Source: Mangrovivirga cuniculi
Lineage (GTDB): Bacteria > Bacteroidota > Bacteroidia > Cytophagales > Cyclobacteriaceae
DNA length: 64,000 bases
Direction: 5' to 3'
NCBI RefSeq assembly: GCF_005166025.1
Contig: NZ_CP028923.1
Location: 4,575,001-4,639,000, forward strand
Part shown: in pieces, positions 18,096 to 27,208 of the stretch
How positions within the stretch are numbered: the first letter of the stretch is position 1
Layout of the letters: each line of letters starts with the position of its first letter
Notes under the pieces: generated by a model
Seen by the model: only the letters and a program-made list of their open reading frames with translations
The model's database searches: none
Told to the model about the DNA's origin: nothing
Translations under genes and position numbers: made by a program

Positions 18096-19579
18096 TTTCT
18101 CATTGCGACTCGCTCAAGCTTAGTTGAATCGTTATAGATCTGTTGATACTGTTCGTATAGTTCCATAATATTTCTCACATAGGCTACTGTCTCAGTTCCA
18201 CGGCAGTAGCCATTTCTTACCACCTCGTCCTGGTGATATTTAGGCTGTGACTTTAGTAATAGATACTTTTCTACGTTGTCTTCCCATACTTCAGGATCAG
18301 CCCCGTATTTACGGGCAAGCCTTCTGGCGTCTAAGATGTGTCCCTGACCAATATTGTATGAGGCAAGGATAAATTTTTTCCTTTCGACACTATCAGCTAC
18401 GCGATCTTCCCAGTAATTATCAAGCCACTCAAGGTGAGCTATTCCAGCCTTTATATTTTCAGCAGGATTAAATGTATCTGTAACTCCATATGCTTTTGCG
18501 GTCTCAGGTAATAGCTGAAATAAGCCATGAGCCCCGGCCCATGAGGTTACATTCGGATTAAATCTCGACTCCTGGTATGCGACTGATGCCACGAGCAGCC
18601 AGTCCCAGCCAATTTCCTCAGCTCCTTTTTTAAATTGATCATCATAAGGAGAAAGCTTTTCACTGGAGAAAGAAGCGTACTCACTTTTCACCCATTTACG
18701 ATTATATTTCGGATTTTCGAAATACTTCCTGTAGATGACATAGTAATCGTTGGTTTTCCGCATTTTTCTCACCCATTGATTGATAGTCGTTTCCAGGGAG
18801 TCAGCATTTCTTCTCACTGCCCATGAGATGCGTTGTGGAAAACTGACAGCAGTCTTGACATCGATACCCGGGTAATAAGTGGCATTAGCTTTCGCCATGT
18901 TCTCATCAGCGATGGTATAGTCGATCTCTCCGTTAGCTACACTTCTGATAAGATCTTCCGTAGTAGTGCCGGTTTCTGCTTCGACTATAAAGATATCGTC
19001 ACCGATTTCTTCAGAAAGGTTCTGGAGACGAGTCAGGTAAGCGCTGCTACTTCTCACATAGACTTTCTTACCGATCAGTTCTAAAGGCTCACGAACGAGC
19101 TTATTTTCGATCTGATGCCATTTAAGTTTACGCCAGTTATCAGGTTTCCGCTGAACAAGCACCTGTCTTTCTATTGAATGATGCTCAGTAAAGGTGGCAT
19201 ATTTTTTTCTTTCTTTAGTAACAGAAAGATTATAGGCAATAATATCTACCTTACCACTGTTGAGCATATCAAATGCCTCCTCAATGCTATCAGAAATTCT
19301 AATCTCTAATTTGATATCCATGTCCTTAGCGAGACGCTGAAGGAGTTCGTATTCATATCCCATCGGTTTACCCCTGTAGATGAAATAACCCGTTGAGCTA
19401 TTATCTACAACAGCACGTAACACTCCCCTTCTTTTAATTGTGGGAAGATCGAGATTAACAACCTGGATGGAATTAGCGCTGTCTTTGGATACAGTATTCT
19501 GCTTTACTCCTGATTGTCTGCAAGAGTAAAAAGTGATTGACAAAAATAATACAGATAAAAATAATACATACTTTCCCAA
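18092..19579 (-). CDS. MltF-like lytic transglycosylase lipoprotein
   Basis: 495 residues. Lipoprotein signal with lipobox ending TFYSC (Cys20). Residues about 45-300 form a type 3 solute-binding (SBP_bac_3) domain beginning RRGVLRAVVDNSSTGYFIYRG; residues about 315-450 are an SLT domain with the catalytic Glu in YQESRFNPNV and the GAHGLFQLLPETA motif. This architecture is that of MltF, which cleaves peptidoglycan between MurNAc and GlcNAc and is controlled by the binding domain. Outer membrane anchoring is inferred. Confidence 0.92.
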   Translation of the reverse strand: MGKYVLFLSVLFLSITFYSCRQSGVKQNTVSKDSANSIQVVNLDLPTIKRRGVLRAVVDNSSTGYFIYRGKPMGYEYELLQRLAKDMDIKLEIRISDSIEEAFDMLNSGKVDIIAYNLSVTKERKKYATFTEHHSIERQVLVQRKPDNWRKLKWHQIENKLVREPLELIGKKVYVRSSSAYLTRLQNLSEEIGDDIFIVEAETGTTTEDLIRSVANGEIDYTIADENMAKANATYYPGIDVKTAVSFPQRISWAVRRNADSLETTINQWVRKMRKTNDYYVIYRKYFENPKYNRKWVKSEYASFSSEKLSPYDDQFKKGAEEIGWDWLLVASVAYQESRFNPNVTSWAGAHGLFQLLPETAKAYGVTDTFNPAENIKAGIAHLEWLDNYWEDRVADSVERKKFILASYNIGQGHILDARRLARKYGADPEVWEDNVEKYLLLKSQPKYHQDEVVRNGYCRGTETVAYVRNIMELYEQYQQIYNDSTKLERVAMRN

Positions 19580-19615
19580 AACATTATTGGTTGGTGATAG
19601 GGTAAAGTACGTAAT

Positions 19616-20839
19616 TTATTGCTCTTGGTTTAAAGTTTTTTCGAGAAGAAAGTCATTTCCATCGATAAATTCATATGGTTCAAGGGACAAAATATTAACT
19701 AACAAAGAAAATATATGAATATTCTGGAATGATTTTATTTTTTCTCCATGTTTGAAAGATGGTCCGTTTGCATAGAAAATTCCTTGCATACTCTTCATAT
19801 CAGAGGTAAAACCATGGGTTCCCCCTCTTTCAAAACCATTTGGAAACTCATCTTTTCTTTCAGAATCGAGAAAAATGTGTTTTTTTGGAGCCGTAATGAT
19901 CAGATCAGGAGTCCAGGGCTTTTTTTCTCCCTTAAAGGATTTATACTTTTGGGGCACCTCAAAAATCAGCTTATCGTGATTAATCGATTCAGAAAGCTCT
20001 CTTTTTGCTTTTTTAACGGAAGTTTTTTGATCAATAAAGTACACATAAGCAAAAGGCCCGGCGTTTAAAACCACATATTTACCTTTAAAGGCTTTACTTT
20101 CAAAATCTATATAAATAGGTTCATAGTCGCTTAAGTCTTCCATTCCGTGATCAGAAACCAGTATGAGATTGACCGGAATACCGGATTCTTTGATCTTTTC
20201 CCTGAAATAGCCCAGTTCTTTATCAAGTTTTTCAGCAGCTTTATGAGTTTCAGGGGCGTTTGGTCCATACTTGTGACCAAAGTCATCCATTGTGCTAAAA
20301 TATCCCAGAATCAGCCTTGGGCGTTCATCCTTGGGTAAGTTAAGCCATTCGATCATTCCATCTATCCTTGCCTTGTTAGATAGACTGTGATTATAAGGGC
20401 GTACATAGTCAGGTTTACAACCATCAATAGAAGCCTCAGACCCGACCCAGAAAAATGAGGCGGTTTTTAATCCATTTTGCTGGGCATAACACCAAATTGG
20501 AAGTCCGGAATAAAATCGCCCATCAGTCACGACATCCTTATCTCTTATTTGATATAGTTTTCCCAGTTCCCGGTTATAAAAAGTATTGGCGGGTAGCCCG
20601 TGGTGACCGGGTTCGAGTCCCGTTACAATGGAGTAATGATTAGAAAATGTTTTTGAAGGATAAGATGGGATTATTCCATCAGCAGCAACCCCTTCTTTGA
20701 TCAGTTCCTTAAAATTTTCAAGATCAAATTTTTCAACGTAATCGTGACGAAACCCATCATAAGAAATAAGGATGGTTACTGTATCGGATTGGGAATAAAT
20801 AAATCCCGGAATAAGAAATAATAAAAACAATAAACGCAT
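19616..20839 (-). CDS. Exported nucleotide pyrophosphatase/phosphodiesterase-like protein
   Basis: About 407 residues of the alkaline phosphatase superfamily, type I phosphodiesterase (ENPP) branch. Signal peptide MRLLFLLFLIPGFIYS. Metal and nucleophile sites: ILISYDGFRHDY (first metal Asp), PSYPSKTFSNHYSIVTG (nucleophile Thr in the SKTF motif), STMDDFGHKYGP and VSDHGMEDL (Asp/His ligands), and GGTHGF. The open frame reaches 20884, but that extension overlaps the terminator of the upstream TonB receptor, so I choose the ATG at 20839. Substrate unknown; location periplasmic or outer surface. Confidence 0.87.
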   Translation of the reverse strand: MRLLFLLFLIPGFIYSQSDTVTILISYDGFRHDYVEKFDLENFKELIKEGVAADGIIPSYPSKTFSNHYSIVTGLEPGHHGLPANTFYNRELGKLYQIRDKDVVTDGRFYSGLPIWCYAQQNGLKTASFFWVGSEASIDGCKPDYVRPYNHSLSNKARIDGMIEWLNLPKDERPRLILGYFSTMDDFGHKYGPNAPETHKAAEKLDKELGYFREKIKESGIPVNLILVSDHGMEDLSDYEPIYIDFESKAFKGKYVVLNAGPFAYVYFIDQKTSVKKAKRELSESINHDKLIFEVPQKYKSFKGEKKPWTPDLIITAPKKHIFLDSERKDEFPNGFERGGTHGFTSDMKSMQGIFYANGPSFKHGEKIKSFQNIHIFSLLVNILSLEPYEFIDGNDFLLEKTLNQEQ

Positions 20840-20870
20840 GATCGAAAGAAAGTTACGCAATGCAAAAATA

Positions 20871-20901
20871 AAAAAGGCCGTCAAAATTGACAGCCTTTTA
20901 A
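20871..20901 (-). terminator. Terminator of the 20921-23611 TonB receptor gene
   Basis: Hairpin AAAAGGCcGTCAA / TTGACaGCCTTTT (about 20873-20899) with a minus-strand T-run, 22 bases after the receptor stop. Confidence 0.8.
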
Positions 20902-20920
20902 AATATTTATTTTGAGGAGA

Positions 20921-23611
20921 TTAGAATCTCATCTTCAGTCCGGTGTTCCAAGAACGACCCCAGCCAAAATAAACTCTATTTGAGATATCTGCATTTGCTG
21001 TACCTGGTATAACACGAGAAGGATCATCTGTCAAATTATTTGTAAATGCTTCAGATATATACTCCTCATTTAATAAGTTATTGACGTTAAATGTCCAGGT
21101 AAAATCTAACTTATTGATATTAAAATTATAAGAAAAACCTGCATCCATTAATCCGTATGAAGGAATTTCCCATACCTGATTTCCTGGTTCAGTAAAATCC
21201 TCTAAATCAAATCGAGCATATACATCATCAGCATAAAAATAATTAGCATAAATTTTTGCGCCTCTTATAATTTCATAGGTAGCTCCAATTGAAAATGTTG
21301 TCTGGGCTGCATCAGCTACTTTAACATCTTCCATAAATAAGCTAACATCTGATCCGATAACTTCATTAGCTTCATTAAGAACCAGCGCTTCAAAATTATT
21401 TGAATAAACCCAATCACCCAGAGAAACCATTCCGTTAATGCTTAATCCTTTTACAGGATTAGCAGTAAAGTCTAATTCAATTCCCTGATGTAATTGTTCT
21501 ACATCATCAAATATTGCTCTATCATTATCATCACCATCATTATCAAAATCAACCCTAGTTATACTAAATTGTCTATTACCCCATTGGGTTCTATACAGGT
21601 TTAAATTAGCAGAAAACATCTTGCTTCTGAAACCATATCCAATTTCCAAAGCATTAACCGACTGATTCGCCGCGTCATCATTAATTGTATTATCGAATGT
21701 TGGGAAAACGTTATCGAAAATAGGTTGACGACTAAAATACCCTCCATTCATATAAACATTATGATGATCATTTATGAGGTAATTAACTCCTGCTTTTACT
21801 GTTCCTCCTAAGAAATTTTGCCAGTCGGTTTTTTGTTCAGGATCACTATCTAGATAGTTAAAATAATCTATTCTTCTAAACCCTTGATTTGAGCCTGAAA
21901 ATGAAGCGAATGCTGATATTTTATCTTTTGTATATTCAATTTGAGAATACAATCCTAACCAAGATACAACCCCAACGTTATTATAGAAAATAACATTATC
22001 ATCATCTCTTCCCTCAGCTGTAATATATCGAGAAGGGTTATTTCTATCGTAAATATCATAAGTTGCATCAAGCCCCATTAAGTCTTCTACTCTCCTATAG
22101 TGTAATCCTCTATAATGTCTAAAATCCAACCCTCCAACAAAATTCCAATTATCATTAATTTGATGGGTTAAGTTTGAAATGACTCCATACCAATTATGTT
22201 CATTCATTGATGCCCTTTTGAAAATACCTGGGCCACTTCTTGCATTTTCAACATACTGCCCTGCAAAAGGACCACTATAATTAGGGTCATTATCAGGCCC
22301 TAACCAAGTCGTATTATCATCACCAAAATCTGGAACAGACTCACCTTGATTCCATGCAACTATATCATCAATCCTTAATAGTCCGTTTTCTGTCTTTGGC
22401 AATTGATAATATTCAGAATCATTAATTTCTCCTCTTTCACCAGATCCTCCACCTCTTCCGAAGGATACATATGTCGAAGTAGATAATGAAGTTCTTTTAT
22501 TTATATCCCAATAATGATTTAATGAAATTTGTGGTTTATGATAAAAATTATCTTCCATGCTAAATTCTTCTCCATCTAGGTATCCCCATTCCGAATTATA
22601 CCTTATCCCATATTCCTGATATGCAGAATATGGGTTTGCAAATGCTCGTTGATTGTGTTGCTGTGGAGCTCCAAATGCTGTGAAATGTAAAGAGTGCTTT
22701 TCATTAAAAACTTTGGCCATTGATAAAAAATAAGACCAACCTCTAAATTGCGTTCCATCTACATATCCATCACCTCTTGTATGTGTCCCCTGTACCGATA
22801 ATGCAAAGCCATTTTCCATAAGGCCAGTAGAATACATTAAACCATATTTTTGATACCCATCATTACCGAAAGACACAGAAGCATTCCCTCCCTTATCCAT
22901 TTCGGCTGCGTTTGTAATTATGTTAATTGACCCACCTACAGAAGGTACTGCTAGTTTTGATGCTCCAAGACCTCTTTGAACCTGCATTGAAGAAGTTACA
23001 TCAGATAATCCAGCCCAATTTGACCAATAAACCCAACCGTTTTCCATATCATTAACCGGAATACCGTTGATCATCACTGCTACGTTTCTCTGATCAAATC
23101 CTCTTACGTTAATTCTAGAATCTCCAAATCCACCACCTTGTTTTGTTACATAAATAGAAGGTGTATTTCTAAGTATTTCAGGAAATTCCTGGTTTCCAAC
23201 TTTTTGCTGGATTTCTTTTGACTTAATAGTAGAAACAGCAACAGGAGTTTTTCTATCTACAGCAACTGAAGCTATTACCTGTACTTCACTTAATCCTACT
23301 GCTGCAAGTTCGAGTTTAATTGTCCCGACATTTACAGTTCCTCCTTCTGGTACTGTTACATCAATTTTTTTAGTTTCATACCCTATATAAGAAATATCAA
23401 GGGTTTTATCTCCCGCTGGAACATTATCAATTGTGAAATTACCATCAAGGTCTGCTATAGCACCTGTAGTAGTTCCTGCAACAACTACATTGGCACCAAG
23501 CAACCCTTCTCCGGTTTCACTGTCAATCAGCTTTCCGGTGATTTTTCCGGTCTGCCCGAATGCGGTTAGTGAGGCAAACACGAATGCTAAAACGAGTAAA
23601 CGTTTAATCAT
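20921..23611 (-). CDS. TonB-dependent outer membrane receptor with carboxypeptidase-like N-domain
   Basis: About 896 residues. Signal peptide MIKRLLVLAFVFASLTAFGQ; then a CarboxypepD_reg-like beta-sandwich (about 20-110: GKITGKLIDSETGEGLLGAN), a plug domain (about 125-235, with NVRGFDQRNVAVMINGIPV) and a 22-strand barrel ending in ...WNTGLKMRF, with the aromatic last residue typical of BAM substrates. No SusD-like partner is next to it, so the substrate (siderophore, vitamin or glycan) cannot be named. A -7 element TATCTTTG (plus 23645-23652) supports the start at 23611 rather than the longest frame at 23674. Confidence 0.93.
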   Translation of the reverse strand: MIKRLLVLAFVFASLTAFGQTGKITGKLIDSETGEGLLGANVVVAGTTTGAIADLDGNFTIDNVPAGDKTLDISYIGYETKKIDVTVPEGGTVNVGTIKLELAAVGLSEVQVIASVAVDRKTPVAVSTIKSKEIQQKVGNQEFPEILRNTPSIYVTKQGGGFGDSRINVRGFDQRNVAVMINGIPVNDMENGWVYWSNWAGLSDVTSSMQVQRGLGASKLAVPSVGGSINIITNAAEMDKGGNASVSFGNDGYQKYGLMYSTGLMENGFALSVQGTHTRGDGYVDGTQFRGWSYFLSMAKVFNEKHSLHFTAFGAPQQHNQRAFANPYSAYQEYGIRYNSEWGYLDGEEFSMEDNFYHKPQISLNHYWDINKRTSLSTSTYVSFGRGGGSGERGEINDSEYYQLPKTENGLLRIDDIVAWNQGESVPDFGDDNTTWLGPDNDPNYSGPFAGQYVENARSGPGIFKRASMNEHNWYGVISNLTHQINDNWNFVGGLDFRHYRGLHYRRVEDLMGLDATYDIYDRNNPSRYITAEGRDDDNVIFYNNVGVVSWLGLYSQIEYTKDKISAFASFSGSNQGFRRIDYFNYLDSDPEQKTDWQNFLGGTVKAGVNYLINDHHNVYMNGGYFSRQPIFDNVFPTFDNTINDDAANQSVNALEIGYGFRSKMFSANLNLYRTQWGNRQFSITRVDFDNDGDDNDRAIFDDVEQLHQGIELDFTANPVKGLSINGMVSLGDWVYSNNFEALVLNEANEVIGSDVSLFMEDVKVADAAQTTFSIGATYEIIRGAKIYANYFYADDVYARFDLEDFTEPGNQVWEIPSYGLMDAGFSYNFNINKLDFTWTFNVNNLLNEEYISEAFTNNLTDDPSRVIPGTANADISNRVYFGWGRSWNTGLKMRF

Positions 23612-23644
23612 AATAGTTATAGTTTGGTTTGAATAATTCGGCGA

Positions 23645-23652
23645 CAAAGATA
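23645..23652 (-). promoter_or_regulatory. Putative -7 element of the TonB receptor gene
   Basis: Minus-strand TATCTTTG, a perfect match to TAnnTTTG, 34 bases upstream of the receptor start. No clear TTTG -33 box is seen at the expected distance. Confidence 0.45.
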
Positions 23653-23889
23653 ATTTCCCGACATTAAGTGTCATGTTTGTTAAGGTTATCTTTCTTTAAA
23701 AACATCCCGACATTGTTAACAATTTCTTAACATTAGATTATCGAGATCATTTGCCTGCAAAAAGGAAGGGCATAGGTCGTAACACTTTGAATTAAAGCGT
23801 TTCAACATTTTCCTTGACAAATATTAAAAAATATTCTCATAAATCATATTTCACCTTATTACCGTTTTATTAACATTTTTTTGCAAAGC

Positions 23890-24072
23890 AAGGGAATGAG
23901 TTATTAGATGATTAGTAAAAGGTTATTGGTTTGTTGAATTGTAATATTTGGTTATTGGGCATTTAGTTATTAGTTATTTGGTTATTAAGTTATTGGCTAG
24001 GATTAGAATATAGCTCAAAGTTGATTCCGTTTCGTGGGGTATTCCGGTACGTGGGGACACGTACCAGGGCGA
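23890..24072 (+). repeat. Intergenic hairpin repeat, copy 4
   Basis: A long array of GTTATTGG/GTTATTAG-like units (23896-24000), the spacer GGATTAGAATATAGCTC, a left-arm remnant TTTCGTGGGG (24030-24039), then hairpin GGTACGTG-GGGA-CACGTACC (24046-24065) with tail AGGGCGAG. The arms differ from copies 1-3 at paired positions (TAC/GTA in place of TTC/GAA). Confidence 0.85.
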
Positions 24073-24117
24073 GAAAGAGTGAGATTGAGAGCGAGGGTGG
24101 GAAGGCAGTTGGTTATG

Positions 24118-24204
24118 GTTATTAGTGATTTGTTATAAAGTTATTGGTTAGGATTAGTATGTGGCTTTTGATTCTGGTACGTGAGGACACGTACCAGGGC
24201 GATG
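24118..24204 (+). repeat. Intergenic hairpin repeat, copy 5
   Basis: TTGTTATAAAGTTATTGGTT block, spacer AGGATTAGTATGTGGCTT shared with copy 6, then hairpin GGTACGTG-AGGA-CACGTACC (24176-24195) with tail AGGGCGATGG. Confidence 0.85.
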
Positions 24205-24411
24205 GCAGAGTGAGAATTGAGGGCGGAGAGGGGGAAGGATCCTGTGAAAATGGCACCTTTGGTCAAACATCCTATCATCACCCTACATCGTCATATCGAT
24301 CGGTGACCAGATTTAAAGATAGTCTCAATAATCATTATATGACATTTAAAATGAGTGTTGCAATCGCAAAGTAAGAGAGATATCTGTCTGTTTAGGGCAG
24401 TTGGTTGAGGT

Positions 24412-24535
24412 GATTAGTGATTTGTTATAAAGTTATTGGTTGGGAATAGAATGTGGCTTAAGATATCACTTAAGGTATATATTCCTGTACGTAGTAAGTT
24501 CCGGTATTTGGGGACCCGTACCAGGGCGGGCGGAG
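24412..24535 (+). repeat. Intergenic hairpin repeat, copy 6 (degenerate)
   Basis: TTGTTATAAAGTTATTGGTT block and spacer GGAATAGAATGTGGCTTA as in copy 5, then a worn hairpin GGTATTTG-GGGA-CCCGTACC (24503-24522) with tail AGGGCGGGCGG. Confidence 0.75.
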
Positions 24536-24664
24536 AGGTTGAGTATGAAGAACGGGAGTGTGAATAGAGGTTTTCTCTGTGTTCTTTGCGTTCCCTTGAC
24601 GACTTCCTACCTCGGTGTCAGGGTAAAGGATCTGTGGTAAAAATAAACAGCTTGCTGTTTCCGG

Positions 24665-27208
24665 TCACCAAAAAACTCTAAATGACAAATTAGGCGTTAT
24701 ACCCAATCCATAAATTCGATTGTCGATTAACTGATTATCTATCCCGGGAGTGGTTCGAAACTCACGGTTTAGCAGGTTTTCCCGATCATATAGGTTTAAT
24801 ACTGATGCTCCTACTCGGTACCTGAGATTATTTTTCTTACCGGTATAAAACTCATAAATTATAGAAAAATCAAGTCGGTGATAGACTGGTAAATTCCTGC
24901 CGTTTAAACTTCCATAATTTATTAGTAATGGTCCGGCACCATCATCCTCCACAGTGACATTTGTAAAGGTTTTACCCGTATGCCAGGTCCAGCCCAATGA
25001 GAATTCCCAGTCTCTTAATTTATAATAGGCTGTCCATTTTAAAGTATGCTCAATATTCCAGTTACCAGGGAAAGGCTGATCATCATTTAATCCCATAAAC
25101 TTATTTTCACTAAACAAATACGAATAGCTGGCCCATGACCTGAACTGGCCAATCTGTTTTTTTATCAACACATCTGATCCCCTGATACTGCTACTCCCCA
25201 GCCTGAATTGATTGTCTGTCGGATTCAGGAATCCAAATGTCAGAGTAGTTATATTATCTATTTCCCGGTAATACCCTTCGATATCAATTAGCCAACCCTT
25301 ATTGTCATATGCAAAGCCGGTAGAAAACTGGTAGGATTCAATCACAGGGAAGCCGTCCGTTGAAGCCATTGACCAGATTTGATTTTCTAATGAAAGATCA
25401 CTGACCACTGATTCGCGTATCTGACTCACTGTTTGGGTTCGATATTCTGCAGTTGCATTAAAATAAAAATCATTGGCTAAACTCTGCTCCAGCGCAATTC
25501 GAGGCTCAAAATACGTTTGATTAAGTTCGGTATAATGATTAATCCTGATTCCGGCCGATACAGAAGATTTATTTGCCTTCAATTCATATTGCCCAAAAAG
25601 AGAGTGAGTATTTAATGTTTCATCTGCCTGATCCAAAATCAGGTTATAGCCAGGTCCTGAATTTTTAAACTGGTATTGAACCCTAGTATTGGCAAACTGG
25701 TATCCGGCTTTTAATTCGGAATTATCGTTTAAATTAAATTTGACAAAACTATTAATCCCTTGATCATCGATGGAATTGTTCTTAAAAGAACTTTCAATTA
25801 CAGAGGTAAGCTGGCGTTTAAACTGATAATTAAGCAAATAACCAGTATAATACCCCTCTATCCCGAGTTCGAAACCTGAGGCTTTATGTAGCCATTCGAG
25901 ATTGTATCCCTCATTTTTGGTATTAAGAAAATCAGTATACCTGACATCCTGATCATCGGACTGAAATTGAAGGTCATTTTCAGTATAAAGCGAATTGAAA
26001 GTAATCTTATTTTTATTATCTACCTGGTAGTTTATTCCTGTAGTAAAGTCATTAAAATAAAATTTATTATCAGAAGTTTGATTTGTTGAAGCAGGCAACT
26101 CCCCAATCTTTGTATTTTGAAATACCCTTTTGGAATAGCTATCATAGGTAAATGTCTCCAGGTAATCGTTAAAAGACCGGCGAGCTGAAACTGTTGCTGA
26201 CAATTTATTTTTTATTACCGGAATATTAAAATTAACATCCCCGTAGATCATATTTAAGCCGGCACTGCCTTTGAATTCATCATTTATTTCTTTATCTGAC
26301 TTCAAATCGATCACTCCTGAAATTCGATCTCCGTATTCAGGACTTACGCCGTTTTTTACAAACAACACTTCCTCAATAACATACGGATTAAAAGCTGAAA
26401 GCATTCCGAAAAAATGGCTTTGGTTGTAAGTCTTTATTCCATTCCACTTCACCAGGTTCATATCAGGAGATGTTCCCCTAACATATATTCCGGATGCTGT
26501 CTCAAAAGGCCCGTTTACTCCCGGCAATTGTTGGATACTCTGCAAAATATCCGGCTCGATTAGTCCCGGTAATGTTCCAAGTTCGTCGGGCTTAAGAATT
26601 ATTTCGTTATTGACTTTAGACATTCCCCCAACCAGGAAATCACTATAAACTAATTCAGGTAATTTATTTACCTGGTCATCCAGGTTTATTTCAGGACATT
26701 CATTTTGATAAATATTTTTTACAGATAATTCAGTTTTCGCAAACCCTAAATGTTGAATAGATATTTCACCACCGAAGTGAACCTCGTTAAATTCAAAATA
26801 TCCTCGCTTATCGCTTTGAGTGGATTTCTTTTGTCCTTTTATTTTAAGAAAAGCATTATATACAGGTTCGCCGAGATCGTCTTTCAAATAACCACATACT
26901 TCTACCTTATCTTCATCTGCAAAAGGTCTGATAACGATATTATTTTCATTCACCCTTATGAAATTAAGAGTTAACACCCGTTCCAGTCTCCATATTATAT
27001 CTTGGAGACGTTGACCTTCGTAGCTAATCGGTTCTATTGTTTTGTCAGTAATAACCGAATCGATATAAGAAAACCGAACCTGGTGAATGCTTTGCAGGTC
27101 GGAAAGAACTGTTTCGAGCTTTACTTCAGATACCTGAGAAGTTTCCGATTGCCCGCAGACACAACAAATCGAAGTTACAAGAAGGCAAATAGCAAAAAAT
27201 ACTCTCAT
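24665..27208 (-). CDS. FecA-like TonB receptor with STN signalling domain
   Basis: 847 residues. Signal peptide about 1-20 (MRVFFAICLLVTSICCVCG). Residues about 25-100 are an STN domain (LETVLSDLQSIHQVRFSYID..., LNFIRVNENNIVIRP), the periplasmic part that contacts FecR. Then a CarboxypepD_reg domain (about 105-180), a plug (about 200-310, GIYVRGTSPDMNLVKWNG) and a barrel ending LSFRVFW. It is the last gene of a sigma - anti-sigma - receptor operon and its ATG overlaps the FecR stop by one base. Ligand unknown; FecA relatives in Bacteroidota import siderophores or glycans. Confidence 0.93.
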   Translation of the reverse strand: MRVFFAICLLVTSICCVCGQSETSQVSEVKLETVLSDLQSIHQVRFSYIDSVITDKTIEPISYEGQRLQDIIWRLERVLTLNFIRVNENNIVIRPFADEDKVEVCGYLKDDLGEPVYNAFLKIKGQKKSTQSDKRGYFEFNEVHFGGEISIQHLGFAKTELSVKNIYQNECPEINLDDQVNKLPELVYSDFLVGGMSKVNNEIILKPDELGTLPGLIEPDILQSIQQLPGVNGPFETASGIYVRGTSPDMNLVKWNGIKTYNQSHFFGMLSAFNPYVIEEVLFVKNGVSPEYGDRISGVIDLKSDKEINDEFKGSAGLNMIYGDVNFNIPVIKNKLSATVSARRSFNDYLETFTYDSYSKRVFQNTKIGELPASTNQTSDNKFYFNDFTTGINYQVDNKNKITFNSLYTENDLQFQSDDQDVRYTDFLNTKNEGYNLEWLHKASGFELGIEGYYTGYLLNYQFKRQLTSVIESSFKNNSIDDQGINSFVKFNLNDNSELKAGYQFANTRVQYQFKNSGPGYNLILDQADETLNTHSLFGQYELKANKSSVSAGIRINHYTELNQTYFEPRIALEQSLANDFYFNATAEYRTQTVSQIRESVVSDLSLENQIWSMASTDGFPVIESYQFSTGFAYDNKGWLIDIEGYYREIDNITTLTFGFLNPTDNQFRLGSSSIRGSDVLIKKQIGQFRSWASYSYLFSENKFMGLNDDQPFPGNWNIEHTLKWTAYYKLRDWEFSLGWTWHTGKTFTNVTVEDDGAGPLLINYGSLNGRNLPVYHRLDFSIIYEFYTGKKNNLRYRVGASVLNLYDRENLLNREFRTTPGIDNQLIDNRIYGLGITPNLSFRVFW

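Larger units (their letters stand above)
23675..24660. other. About 1 kb intergenic region built from repeats
   Basis: No gene is supported here; short open frames are fragments of repeat sequence. From 23890 on it consists mainly of three copies of the GTTATTGG/hairpin repeat (entries at 23890, 24118 and 24412). Between copies 5 and 6 (24235-24370) there is unrelated sequence that I do not recognise. Confidence 0.7.

Noticed and set aside
20840-20884. Longer N-terminus for the phosphodiesterase-like protein
   Set aside because: It overlaps the TonB receptor terminator, and the signal peptide begins at the ATG at 20839.
24144-24374. Open frame of 76 codons in the 23.7-24.6 kb gap
   Set aside because: It runs through hairpin repeat copy 5 and has low-complexity Gly/Glu composition; it is a by-product of repeat sequence.
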